Below are positions 24,806 to 33,350 of a DNA stretch of 64,000 nucleotides, piece by piece (the first letter of the stretch is position 1; each line of letters begins with the position of its first letter). This stretch comes from Dokdonia pacifica. Its GTDB lineage: Bacteria; Bacteroidota; Bacteroidia; Flavobacteriales; Flavobacteriaceae. The notes beneath the pieces are model-generated. The model had not been told where the DNA came from, did not search any database, and saw only the letters and a program-made list of their open reading frames with translations. The DNA lies in NCBI RefSeq assembly GCF_900188275.1, contig NZ_FZNY01000001.1, forward strand, positions 1,116,001-1,180,000, given 5' to 3'. A program made the translations under genes and the position numbers.

Positions 24806-26266
24806 ATGTTCTTTAACTCGATAGATTTTGCAATATTTTTTCCAATTGTTTTAACACTGTATTGGATGGTGTCAAAACAGTTGACACTAAGGAATATTGT
24901 ATTGTTGCTAGCGAGTTATGTTTTTTACGGATGGTGGGATTGGCGATTTTTGTTATTGATTGTCATTAGTTCTGCTGTAGATTTTAGTGTAGGAAAGAAA
25001 ATAGCCGCCACAGAAAAACGTACTACTAGAAAAGCATGGCTTATAGTTAGTCTATGCGTAAACATTGGTTTATTAGCCTATTTCAAGTATGTAAACTTCT
25101 TTATCACCTCATTTATTGATGGGTTTCGTTTATTAGGTGCCGAGCTTGACATAACCCCTTTATCTATCATTTTACCTGTAGGAATCAGCTTTTATACATT
25201 TCAAACACTTAGCTATACCATTGATATTTATAGAAAGAAAATTCAACCTACAGAGAATGTATTATCCTTTTTTACATTTGTAGCATTCTTTCCTCAACTT
25301 GTTGCAGGACCTATAGAAAGAGCCTCTCATTTATTACCTCAGTTTCAGAAAACACATTTACTTGTATATGAGCAAGTAAAATCTGGATTATTGCTTGTGG
25401 GCTTTGGTCTTTTTAAAAAAATGGTCATTGCAGATAGGGCTGCCGTATTGGTGAATACAGTATATGAATCTCCTTCTGATTATAAAGGATTAGAAGTGAT
25501 TATAGCAACTATACTCTTTGCTTTCCAGATTTATTGTGATTTTTCAGGCTATACAGATATTGCTAGAGGTACTGCAAGAATGATGGGATTTGATCTTATG
25601 AAGAACTTTAATGCACCTTATTTTTCTAGATCTATTACAATGTTTTGGCATCGATGGCATATCTCATTATCTACTTGGTTTAGAGATTATGTATATTTTC
25701 CTTTAGGAGGAAATAAGAAAGGACATTATAGAACCTATCTTAATTTATTTATCGTATTTGTAGTTAGTGGCCTTTGGCATGGTGCCGCTATTACATTTTT
25801 AATTTGGGGTGCCATACACGGGATTATTATTGTCATAGAAAAGGCTATTAGGAATACGATTTCTCAGGATTTTATAGATAAGAAGTCCAATTATTTAAGC
25901 AAATTTCTTTTAGGAACAATGACATTTACAGTAGTGTGTTTTGCTTGGATTTTCTTTAGAGCTGAAACCGTTACAGATGCCATTATTATGATTGAAAACC
26001 TCTGTAAACCCGCAGATACATTTCTTTTTTCCGAAAAAGGAGATACTTTAGGGCTTGATCGTACCCATATGATGGTATTATGGATTGCAATAATAGGGTT
26101 ACTAGCTTTAGAATACATAGGACACTATAAAAATGTGTATAAAATACTACAGAAGCAGCACAGTATCATACGCTGGAGTGTTTATGTAATAAGCGTCTAT
26201 ATACTTATTATTTATGGCTATTATGGATATGAAGATCGTTCACAATTTATTTATTTTCAATTTTAA
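24806..26266 (+). CDS. MBOAT family O-acyltransferase (AlgI/DltB-like)
   Basis: A 486-aa polytopic inner-membrane protein of the membrane-bound O-acyltransferase family, which moves acyl groups across the membrane onto exported polysaccharides. The family signature SGLWHGAAITFLIWGAIHG carries the active-site His, and MFWHRWHISLSTWFRDYVYFPLGG is the AlgI-type loop. It starts 14 bp after glnS and lies 8 bp before an SGNH-type partner, matching the two-gene MBOAT/SGNH O-acetylation arrangement. The acceptor polymer is unknown; the surface polysaccharide made at the end of this window is one possibility. Confidence 0.92.
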   Translation: MFFNSIDFAIFFPIVLTLYWMVSKQLTLRNIVLLLASYVFYGWWDWRFLLLIVISSAVDFSVGKKIAATEKRTTRKAWLIVSLCVNIGLLAYFKYVNFFITSFIDGFRLLGAELDITPLSIILPVGISFYTFQTLSYTIDIYRKKIQPTENVLSFFTFVAFFPQLVAGPIERASHLLPQFQKTHLLVYEQVKSGLLLVGFGLFKKMVIADRAAVLVNTVYESPSDYKGLEVIIATILFAFQIYCDFSGYTDIARGTARMMGFDLMKNFNAPYFSRSITMFWHRWHISLSTWFRDYVYFPLGGNKKGHYRTYLNLFIVFVVSGLWHGAAITFLIWGAIHGIIIVIEKAIRNTISQDFIDKKSNYLSKFLLGTMTFTVVCFAWIFFRAETVTDAIIMIENLCKPADTFLFSEKGDTLGLDRTHMMVLWIAIIGLLALEYIGHYKNVYKILQKQHSIIRWSVYVISVYILIIYGYYGYEDRSQFIYFQF

Positions 26267-26274
26267 AGTTTGAT

Positions 26275-27267
26275 ATGAAGAAGTTGTATCTAAAAAGTTT
26301 GTTGCTATTGATCCTTACGTTAGGAGTATTATTATTTTTAGATAGTAAGGTGATTCATAGTGCGCTTTTTAGTCAATACTATAGAGAATATACAGCGGGC
26401 AATGAACCAAGTGATTTTGTGTATCTAGGAAACTCTATTTCTCAACGTTCTTTTAATCATCATAAAATAGATAGTTTATTAGGCACAAAAAGTTATTGTC
26501 TGGGAAGTCCTGGACAGCATTTTTATGTTACCTATGCTATATTTAATGAACTTATAAAAGATAAAAACATACATCCAAAACAGCTATTATTAGTTTCAAT
26601 TTCACCGAATCAATTTGTAGAAGTACGTACAGACAAACAGAAGTTTTCACAAATGAAAGTGATTGATGAACTTCCTTTTTCTTTAGAAAAGATCAAGCTT
26701 ATTCATACCTATTATGATATTGATGAGTATCCCGAAGCATGGAGTTCTAGTATACGATTTCACGATATTCTTCATGAAAAAATATACGAATCACCTTATC
26801 GTTTAAAAGCTGCAAAAGACGTAGATAGGAGAGGCTTTTCTAAAATTGTCACGACCGCTTTAAAAGAGACTCAAAAAGCAAAACAAAATGATTTAAATAG
26901 TATAGCAGCAACGTATAGTGACCGTTTGGATGCGACAGTAATTGATACTATTGATTTGGCTTCTCAAACGTATATTAAGGATATGATTCGCAAAGCCGAA
27001 ATACATGATATTAACCTAGTTTTTTATACAGCACCTTCTATATCATATATTCGAGAGAAAAAGTTATTGGGGCAAATGAAAATGATGGAATTATTTATCA
27101 AAGAGAATTCAGGAAAGTATATAAACTTGAACAGGTTATTTAATGAATTACATCTTACTGTAGATGATTTTAGTGATTATACACATTTGAATATTCAAGG
27201 AAACTCAAAAATAGTTCCTGTTTTTACAGATAGTATTTTACCAATGTTTCATCTTGAAAAGAATTGA
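26275..27267 (+). CDS. membrane-anchored SGNH-like O-acetyl transferase/esterase partner
   Basis: A 330-aa protein with an N-terminal membrane anchor (LLLLILTLGVLLFL) and an extracytoplasmic domain. It has block-I-like GNSIS near residue 53 and a C-terminal D..H block (FSDYTHLNIQGN), as in SGNH hydrolases and AlgX/DltD-like partners. It probably completes acetyl transfer with the upstream MBOAT protein, with which it is almost contiguous. The two genes should be one transcript. A palindromic repeat follows 3 bp after the stop. Confidence 0.78.
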   Translation: MKKLYLKSLLLLILTLGVLLFLDSKVIHSALFSQYYREYTAGNEPSDFVYLGNSISQRSFNHHKIDSLLGTKSYCLGSPGQHFYVTYAIFNELIKDKNIHPKQLLLVSISPNQFVEVRTDKQKFSQMKVIDELPFSLEKIKLIHTYYDIDEYPEAWSSSIRFHDILHEKIYESPYRLKAAKDVDRRGFSKIVTTALKETQKAKQNDLNSIAATYSDRLDATVIDTIDLASQTYIKDMIRKAEIHDINLVFYTAPSISYIREKKLLGQMKMMELFIKENSGKYINLNRLFNELHLTVDDFSDYTHLNIQGNSKIVPVFTDSILPMFHLEKN

Positions 27268-27270
27268 TGA

Positions 27271-27290
27271 TACGCTTTCGCGAAAGCGTA
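27271..27290. repeat. palindromic repeat (20 bp), intergenic
   Basis: Perfect 20-bp palindrome, core 27274-27287, starting 3 bp after the stop codon of the SGNH gene. Confidence 0.95.
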
Positions 27291-27652
27291 CTCAAAATGG
27301 ATTCCAAAATTTTAGATGCTGATGAATGTAATCAGATGGAATTGTCAAAAAATGTGCAATTTTAGACCCAAAAACATGTGATAAGTAAAATCAATACTAT
27401 ATAAAAAACAATAAGTTTAATTTATCAAAAATGGCTTTGTTAGAAGTGTTTTCATGTACTTCTTTTTTATAGAAACCCAATGACATCGTTTTGAAAATAA
27501 AGTGGCTATATAGGCTTTAAAATGTCTTTTTTGCTATTAAAGCCTATTCGTTATTCCTTTTTTAATTTCTAGCAATATTTCCTTTTTGTTTTATCATAAA
27601 TGGAGTTTTATAAGAACTGATTTTAGAAATCGCTTGATGCACTTATAAAAAG

Positions 27653-27686
27653 AAAAACGCCGAAGAAATGTTTTCGGCGTTTTTTG
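27653..27686 (-). terminator. intrinsic terminator of the SPFH gene
   Basis: ACGCCGAA (27657-27664) pairs with TTCGGCGT (27673-27680), flanked by A- and T-runs; it lies about 20 bp beyond the minus-strand gene end. Confidence 0.8.
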
Positions 27687-27705
27687 TATTTAATTCTAGA
27701 AAAAA

Positions 27706-28659
27706 TTAATCGTCAGCTTTATTCTTTCTATTTACAATTCCTTTTGCTTCATTCTCTTTTTTCATTTGTTCTCCTATTTGATTAGAAGCTACAAAAGAAG
27801 TGATCATATCATTAAGCATATTACTTCCCGCTTGTGGAGAGTTTGGCATTAAGATCAAGTTAGAGTTGGTTTGCTCACCCATAGATTGTAGGGTATCATA
27901 ATGTTGCGTTACTACAATAAGTGCAGATGCTTCTTGAGAATTAATTCCTACATTATTTAATACATCTACAGACTCTTCAAGACCACGTGCAATTTCACGA
28001 CGCTGATCTGCAATACCTTGTCCTTGTAGACGTTTAGACTCTGCTTCTGCACGTGCTTTTGCAACAATTTTGATACGCTCTGCTTCTGCTTCAAACTCAG
28101 CAGCTACTTTTTCACGCTCTGCTGCATTAATACGGTTCATTGCCTCCTTTACCTGTAGATCAGGATCAATATCAGTTACAAGAGTTTTAATGATATCAAA
28201 ACCATAGTTAGACATTGCTTCATTAAGCTCTGATTTTACAGCAATTGCAATATCATCTTTACGCTCAAATACATCATCCAATTTCATTTTTGGCACCTCT
28301 GCACGTACCACATCAAATACATATGATGTAATCTGATCATGTGGATTTTCTAATTTATAGAAGGCATCATACACAGCGTCCTTACGAACTTGAAATTGTA
28401 CAGATATCTTAAGACGTACAAATACATCATCTTTTGTTTTTGTTTCTACCACAACATCTAGTTGTTGGATACGTAAATTAACGCGTCCTGCAATTTTATC
28501 AAATACTGGAATTTTAAATTGAAGCCCAGAATGACGTGTCCCTATAAATTTTCCAAAACGTTCTATAATAGCAGCTGTTTGCTGTTTGACCATAAATATC
28601 CCGGAAAGAATAATAAGAACTAATAGGAATATACCTGCGTATGTGATGATTTGTCCCAT
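27706..28659 (-). CDS. SPFH/band 7 domain protein (paraslipin type)
   Basis: A 317-aa protein with an N-terminal membrane helix (ITYAGIFLLVLIILSGIFMV) followed by a prohibitin/stomatin-like band 7 domain (QQTAAIIERFGKFIGTRHSGLQFKIP), a long coiled coil rich in Ala/Glu/Arg (about residues 175-235), and a Gly/Asn-rich tail. Such proteins oligomerise into membrane microdomain scaffolds and often pair with NfeD proteins; no nfeD is next to it here. The gene is monocistronic with a strong terminator. Confidence 0.93.
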   Translation of the reverse strand: MGQIITYAGIFLLVLIILSGIFMVKQQTAAIIERFGKFIGTRHSGLQFKIPVFDKIAGRVNLRIQQLDVVVETKTKDDVFVRLKISVQFQVRKDAVYDAFYKLENPHDQITSYVFDVVRAEVPKMKLDDVFERKDDIAIAVKSELNEAMSNYGFDIIKTLVTDIDPDLQVKEAMNRINAAEREKVAAEFEAEAERIKIVAKARAEAESKRLQGQGIADQRREIARGLEESVDVLNNVGINSQEASALIVVTQHYDTLQSMGEQTNSNLILMPNSPQAGSNMLNDMITSFVASNQIGEQMKKENEAKGIVNRKNKADD

Positions 28660-28760
28660 AATAATTTTTTTAGTTAGTGAATTAAAGTGTTGAAGTTATT
28701 AAAATAACTACATATATGTCGCCGTTATCTTAAAAATGTAACAAGTCTCATAGTATTTAC

Positions 28761-28768
28761 TACATTTG
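28761..28768 (+). promoter_or_regulatory. Bacteroidota -7 box
   Basis: TACATTTG matches TAnnTTTG, 48 bp upstream of the ATG at 28817. This supports that ATG over the in-frame TTG at 28766, which overlaps the box. Confidence 0.5.
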
Positions 28769-28816
28769 CGACCTCAACAAACTAACTATAACCCCAATCA
28801 ATATTCCCCTAACTCT

Positions 28817-29491
28817 ATGAAATTACATCTTTTTATATTTATACTTTTAGCTAGTGTTGCTTGTACTTTTGCGCAATCTCATCGTAATACAGGTAGTTAC
28901 AACAGAATAGGATTACAAGGAAAAATTTTACTAACCGCGATAGATAGTGATAATCTTGATATAGATGGGAGTGAAGGTTTTCAAGGAGGATTCACAACAC
29001 GAGGCCGTCTCTATAACAATTGGGGAATTGTCTATGGTATTGATTTTATAAGCGCAAATGTTTCTGTACAAGGGGCAGGTGCAAGTCAGGCGATAGATAA
29101 TCAAATAGACTATAACTTTATTGGAGCACAGCTTAACTTCTTAGTTAGTTATAATATTATTGGACAGAATCTAGCGTTAGATTTTGGTCCAGCATTATTG
29201 GTAAATGGTAAAATGAACCTTAAAGATGATGGGCAAGCCGATACAAGGATTGCTGGGTTTTCAAGTTTAACAGGAAACGACCTAGAAGAAATCTCAAAGA
29301 TTAATCCTTTTGCAGTAATTGGATTAACAGGTGGATTTGAAAATGTGCGTTTGATGGTGCAATATCAATATGGCGTTACCAATATACTTAACGGTCTTAA
29401 TAAACAAGATTTAGAGCTTATAGACTCAGAAGCTAGAGATTTTAAAGGAACTGCTTCTTTCATCTCTGCTGGGGTTGTATTCTATTTATAA
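28817..29491 (+). CDS. outer membrane beta-barrel protein
   Basis: A 224-aa protein with a signal peptide (LHLFIFILLASVACTFAQ) and a barrel-like body of alternating strands, starting SYNRIGLQGKILLT and ending in an aromatic C-terminus (ISAGVVFYL). It resembles the PorT/OMP_b-brl family of 8-stranded barrels common in Bacteroidota. The start is set at 28817 because it opens the signal peptide. It is convergent with gltX through a shared terminator. Confidence 0.8.
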   Translation: MKLHLFIFILLASVACTFAQSHRNTGSYNRIGLQGKILLTAIDSDNLDIDGSEGFQGGFTTRGRLYNNWGIVYGIDFISANVSVQGAGASQAIDNQIDYNFIGAQLNFLVSYNIIGQNLALDFGPALLVNGKMNLKDDGQADTRIAGFSSLTGNDLEEISKINPFAVIGLTGGFENVRLMVQYQYGVTNILNGLNKQDLELIDSEARDFKGTASFISAGVVFYL

Positions 29492-29507
29492 AAACACAAC
29501 AACAAAC

Positions 29508-29540
29508 AAAAAAGCTTCACTATAACAGTGAAGCTTTTTT
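29508..29540. terminator. shared bidirectional terminator
   Basis: AAGCTTCAC and GTGAAGCTT form a 9-bp stem (29512-29536) flanked by A- and T-runs, between convergent genes. Confidence 0.85.
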
Positions 29541-29560
29541 GTTTGTAAAGGTTTTCTTTA

Positions 29561-31075
29561 TTATAAAGTCTCTATGGCTTTTTGAATACGAGCAATCGTT
29601 TCTTCTTTGCCTATAGTAGCTGCAATAGCAAATACATCAGGTCCTTGCATCGCACCTACAAGGCTAAGTCGTAGCGGCTGCATTACTTTTCCAAAACCTA
29701 ACTCATTACTAGTAATCCACCCTTTTACAGCATCCTGAAGTGTCGTCGAGTCAAAAGTAGTTACTCCTTCTATAACCGTAATGACTTGTTTCATAATAGC
29801 GCCTGTATCTTCTTTCCATCCTTTTTTAGCCGCTTTTTCATCATAAGAAGTAGGTGCTTCAAAGAAATAACTTCCTAAGTTCCATAAATCAGATACGAAA
29901 ATAGCACGTTCTTTTATAAGCCCAGTCACTGTTGTTACGTATGCTAGAGAGGTATCAACCCCTTTTTGTGTAAGAAGCTCCATAAATTGAGCAGATACCA
30001 CATCATTAGAAGTTTGTTGTAAATAATGTTGTTGGAACCACTTTGTTTTTTCTGGATCAAATTTAGCTCCAGCTTTATTTACACGTGTAAGATCAAAAGC
30101 TGCTACTAATTCTTCTAAAGAAAAAATCTCTTGCTCTGTTCCTGGATTCCACCCTAAGAAAGCAAGCATATTCACTACAGCTTCTGGAAAATATCCATCT
30201 TCTCTGTATCCTGAAGAAACTTCATTCTTTTTAGGATCTTCCCATTGTAATGGAAATACCGGAAACCCTAATTTATCTCCATCTCGTTTGCTTAGTTTTC
30301 CTTTTCCTACTGGCTTCAATATTAATGGTAGGTGTGCAAACTTAGGAGCATCCCAACCAAAAGCACGATATAATAATACATGCAAAGCAAGCGATGGTAA
30401 CCATTCTTCACCACGAATTACATGTGTGATTTCCATCAAATGGTCATCTACAATATTAGCAAGATGGTAGGTAGGCATACCATCAGATTTATAAAGCACT
30501 TTATCATCTAGGATATTAGTGTCTATTTGGATATCGCCACGTATTTCATCTTGCAAATGCAAAATTTCGTCTTGTGGTGCTTTAAAACGAATCACATAGG
30601 CATCTCCAGCATCAATACGTTGTTGTACCTCTTCTTCAGAATGCACTAAAGAGTTGTCTAATTTTAATCTGTTATGCCAGTTATAGATAAATGTTTTGCC
30701 TTTAGCTTCGTGGTCTTTACGATGTGCATCTAGAGCTTCAGCGGTATCAAATGCATAATAAGCATTTCCTGAATCTAATAACGCTTTCGCGAAAGCGGAA
30801 TACATCTCTTTACGTTCACTTTGTCTATAAGGTCCGAAATCGCCTTCACGACCGGGTCCTTCATCATAAGGAATTCCACACCAATCTAAACTCTCTTTAA
30901 TGTAGTCTTCGGCGCCAGGTACATACCTGTTTTGATCTGTATCTTCTATACGCAATACGAAGGTTCCTTTGTGTTTTTTTGCAAAGAGGTAATTAAAAAG
31001 GGCTGTACGTACACCACCTATATGTAATGGTCCTGTTGGGCTAGGTGCAAAGCGTACTCTTACTTGTTGAGACAT
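29561..31075 (-). CDS. gltX: glutamyl-tRNA synthetase
   Basis: A class I synthetase that charges tRNA-Glu (504 aa, normal length). HIGH motif: APSPTGPLHIGGVRTALFNYL. KMSKS-type loop: GKLSKRDGDK. The C-terminal helical anticodon-binding domain is present. Residues 94-98 (SAFAKALLDSG) are an in-frame palindromic repeat within a helix that exists in the family, so it replaces rather than adds residues. A -7 box lies at 31096-31103. Confidence 0.97.
   Translation of the reverse strand: MSQQVRVRFAPSPTGPLHIGGVRTALFNYLFAKKHKGTFVLRIEDTDQNRYVPGAEDYIKESLDWCGIPYDEGPGREGDFGPYRQSERKEMYSAFAKALLDSGNAYYAFDTAEALDAHRKDHEAKGKTFIYNWHNRLKLDNSLVHSEEEVQQRIDAGDAYVIRFKAPQDEILHLQDEIRGDIQIDTNILDDKVLYKSDGMPTYHLANIVDDHLMEITHVIRGEEWLPSLALHVLLYRAFGWDAPKFAHLPLILKPVGKGKLSKRDGDKLGFPVFPLQWEDPKKNEVSSGYREDGYFPEAVVNMLAFLGWNPGTEQEIFSLEELVAAFDLTRVNKAGAKFDPEKTKWFQQHYLQQTSNDVVSAQFMELLTQKGVDTSLAYVTTVTGLIKERAIFVSDLWNLGSYFFEAPTSYDEKAAKKGWKEDTGAIMKQVITVIEGVTTFDSTTLQDAVKGWITSNELGFGKVMQPLRLSLVGAMQGPDVFAIAATIGKEETIARIQKAIETL
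30783..30796. repeat. palindromic repeat core inside gltX
   Basis: Exact core; read on the minus strand as AFAKA at residues 94-98. Confidence 0.95.
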
Positions 31076-31095
31076 AATGTATCATTTTGAGGGTG

Positions 31096-31103
31096 CAAAG
31101 ATA
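31096..31103 (-). promoter_or_regulatory. Bacteroidota -7 box for gltX
   Basis: The minus strand reads TATCTTTG, 20 bp upstream of the gltX start. Confidence 0.5.
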
Positions 31104-31121
31104 AATGTTTGTAGGATGATT

Positions 31122-31622
31122 TTATGAAAAATCAGGACTATAAATCTCACAAGTAAAACCTTTAAAAGAAGATATGAATTCTGAAGCGAGTTTGCTCTTT
31201 TGCTCTTTTTTAAGAGAGATTAATATCTCTTTTTCTGTATGCTTTTTATTAAGTAAATAAATATCAAACGTATTAAAGGAATGAGAAGCATCTGGATTTG
31301 CAGCAGAAACGAAAGCATACTTCTGTCTCTTCTTAAACTTAAGAATGGAGAAACATGTCTTATTTTTTAGATTAATTCTTTTTTTATATAGTAAGAAATT
31401 AAATAGAAATATGCCTTTATATATTTGATGATCATCCATTGCTAAACCCTTTTTTGTCATCACTGTAAGAATAAGGGTAATAAAAAGTGGAATAGATACT
31501 ATAAGTCCAATAACACTTGAAATTATTAATGTTGCAATTGCTATAAGACTCATAAGAAACATTTGATGGGAAGTGAAGTTGTATTCGAGAGATAGCGTTT
31601 TAAGTTTTGTGTTTCTTGGCAT
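31122..31622 (-). CDS. hypothetical membrane protein
   Basis: A 166-aa protein with two adjacent transmembrane helices near residues 20-57 (MFLMSLIAIATLIISSVIG then VSIPLFITLILTVM), followed by a basic soluble domain of about 100 residues. This looks like a small PH-like or DUF-type membrane protein, but I cannot assign the family. It starts 238 bp from, and is divergent to, the cysteine-rich peptide gene. A role linked to that peptide is possible but unsupported. Confidence 0.65.
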   Translation of the reverse strand: MPRNTKLKTLSLEYNFTSHQMFLMSLIAIATLIISSVIGLIVSIPLFITLILTVMTKKGLAMDDHQIYKGIFLFNFLLYKKRINLKNKTCFSILKFKKRQKYAFVSAANPDASHSFNTFDIYLLNKKHTEKEILISLKKEQKSKLASEFISSFKGFTCEIYSPDFS

Positions 31623-31789
31623 AGAAATAATAGTGTGTTTTTAAAATAGGACGCATATTGCTGTTTTTGTTACAAGGCATGAATAAATATAATACACCGA
31701 AACAACTAGCTATTTATTAATAGAATGGAACCCCAAGTAAAGATTTGTCGGAGCTTAAAAAAGTTACTTCCAGCGCTTTATCAATTTTA

Positions 31790-31797
31790 TAAATTTG
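31790..31797 (+). promoter_or_regulatory. Bacteroidota -7 box for the cysteine-rich peptide gene
   Basis: TAAATTTG matches TAnnTTTG. It lies 63 bp before the ATG at 31861 and implies a leader of about 55-70 nt depending on the start used. Confidence 0.5.
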
Positions 31798-31860
31798 ACT
31801 ATAACTCACTGTTTTTAAGGCTTTTTCATTAGTAACTTCACTCCAGTATTAATTTAAAAA

Positions 31861-32022
31861 ATGATAATTATGTTAAACAAATTTTCAAACTTAGGCACCG
31901 TATTAAACGAAACAGAGCAAAAGTCAATTAATGGGAGTGGATTTTGTATCCCACATCGTTGTCCTATCGGAGAAATATGGGATAGAGTAGTGTGCGGATG
32001 TGTAATTGATTACTGTGATTGA
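31861..32022 (+). CDS. cysteine-rich peptide with double-glycine-like leader (bacteriocin/RiPP-like)
   Basis: A 53-aa reading frame (50 aa from the second Met at 31870, the more likely start). The N-terminal part (LNKFSNLGTVLNETEQKSIN then GSG) resembles leaders of Bacteroidota bacteriocin-like peptides that end LxxxEQKSINGG and are cut by peptidase-containing ABC transporters. The C-terminal part holds five Cys (residues 29, 34, 45, 47, 52), one His, two Pro and one Trp, a small disulphide- or thioether-prone core. It has its own promoter box and a strong terminator (32061-32090). No maturase, transporter or immunity gene is seen next to it. Confidence 0.7.
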   Translation: MIIMLNKFSNLGTVLNETEQKSINGSGFCIPHRCPIGEIWDRVVCGCVIDYCD

Positions 32023-32060
32023 TCCCAATTCAGTATGCTAATTTTCTATGAAAGATTACG

Positions 32061-32090
32061 AATAAGCGGGCTTTGCTCGCTTATTTTTTT
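32061..32090 (+). terminator. intrinsic terminator of the cysteine-rich peptide gene
   Basis: An 11-bp stem with one G-T pair (arms AATAAGCGGGC / GCTCGCTTATT, loop TTT), followed by a run of T. It overlaps the stop codon of the opposite small frame. Confidence 0.8.
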
Positions 32091-32167
32091 CTCTTTTTAA
32101 CTCCTATAAAAATGAAATATATACCAACAGCGATCATGGCGATAGAAAAAATGAAGAGTGGTTTCAT
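32081..32167 (-). CDS. tiny single-pass membrane protein, hypothetical
   Basis: A 28-aa frame: one transmembrane helix (LFIFSIAMIAVGIYFIFIGV) and a basic tail KKRKK. The clean helix followed by positive charges suggests a real small membrane protein. It lies 33 bp downstream of alkB in the same direction and could be its small partner. Length alone cannot exclude a chance frame. Confidence 0.45.
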   Translation of the reverse strand: MKPLFIFSIAMIAVGIYFIFIGVKKRKK

Positions 32168-32200
32168 AACGAGTATTATGTGATTCTTATAAGGAGTATT

Positions 32201-33253
32201 TTATGAAGTAGCCAACACCTTTTGATCTTCAGGAACTCTTTTATTCATGATTTTAAACCAAATAGGAGGGAAGAGGGATAAGACCATACTAGTAGGATAC
32301 CCATAAGGTAATTGTGGGCTGATCTCATGGTAATCTAATAATTGAAACTTTTTATTTGCACGATAATGATGATCACTATGACGCGTTAATTCAAATAACA
32401 TAATACGTCCAAACACATGATTACTATTCCAAGAATGTACTTCTCGTACACGTTCATAACGACCGCTTTCTTTCTTTTTACGACGTAAACCATAATGCTC
32501 TATATAATTGATGGTTTCTAAAAGTAAAAACCCGGAAATAGCGGCAAACAACAATATTTTGAAACCTAAAACCCCAAAGAAATAATAGCCAGCAACGAGA
32601 TACCCTATTTGAATAATTGTATACCAAAGCATATCATTTTTATAGGATAAAAAAGAACGATTTTCTCTTTTCAATAAATCTTTTTGTATGTGCCAAGCGC
32701 TTGTATATTGTCTCGTAACAGAAGTAATCCAAAAATGATACAAAGGTTGATTGTATTTTGCAGTAGCAGGATCTTCTGGAGTTGCTGCTTTAAGATGATG
32801 ACCAAAATTATGCTCTATAAAGAAGTGCATATAAAGTGCAGGAAGCAATAATAACTTACCTAAAAACTGTTCTATTTTACTATTGCGATGTCCCAATTCA
32901 TGAGCAACATTAATACCGTTAGACCCAATAACGATTCCACACGAAAAAATAAGTCCTACCAATTCGTATGTTGCAACTTCTTGAGAAGTCACTTTAGAAA
33001 TTGTCAGGTATAACAACCCAAAAACGACTATAACATTAAGGTATAATAGAAAATCTGTCCAGTGCAAAGTAGCCTTAGACTCTTTTTCTTCATCAGAAAT
33101 ATTGGTGTCATTTACGGGGAAGATAAGCTCTAATATAGGAACAAGTGCAAAGGCATATATAGGTGTTAAAAACGACCATACTCCCTGAAGAGAAACTCCA
33201 ATAAATGCACATAATGGCACAAGATATGCTGACAAATACTTTAAATCTTTCAT
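32201..33253 (-). CDS. alkB: alkane 1-monooxygenase (AlkB family)
   Basis: An integral membrane non-haem di-iron hydroxylase (350 aa) that attacks terminal methyl groups of alkanes or related aliphatic chains with rubredoxin as electron donor. All family histidine motifs are seen: HELGHR, EHNFGHH, NYIEHYGL and the AlkB signature RHSDHHYR. About six hydrophobic segments are present. No rubredoxin or rubredoxin reductase gene is adjacent. In flavobacteria the physiological substrate is often unproven, so a lipid-related role is an alternative. Confidence 0.93.
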   Translation of the reverse strand: MKDLKYLSAYLVPLCAFIGVSLQGVWSFLTPIYAFALVPILELIFPVNDTNISDEEKESKATLHWTDFLLYLNVIVVFGLLYLTISKVTSQEVATYELVGLIFSCGIVIGSNGINVAHELGHRNSKIEQFLGKLLLLPALYMHFFIEHNFGHHLKAATPEDPATAKYNQPLYHFWITSVTRQYTSAWHIQKDLLKRENRSFLSYKNDMLWYTIIQIGYLVAGYYFFGVLGFKILLFAAISGFLLLETINYIEHYGLRRKKKESGRYERVREVHSWNSNHVFGRIMLFELTRHSDHHYRANKKFQLLDYHEISPQLPYGYPTSMVLSLFPPIWFKIMNKRVPEDQKVLATS

Positions 33254-33350
33254 AAATAGGCAAACTTTAACAAGGCGTTATAAAAGTATACTATTTAGAA
33301 AACATAATAAAATTGTAGTTTTAGGGGTTAACTTTATAAAGCTTTTTGGA

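Larger units (their letters stand above)
27268..27705. other. 438-bp convergent intergenic region
   Basis: No convincing gene; the longest frames are about 20 codons. It holds a palindrome copy (27271-27290), an 11-bp perfect inverted repeat (27510-27520 with 27537-27547, arms ATAGGCTTTAA / TTAAAGCCTAT) and a terminator (27653-27686). The middle part has no match I can name. Confidence 0.5.
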
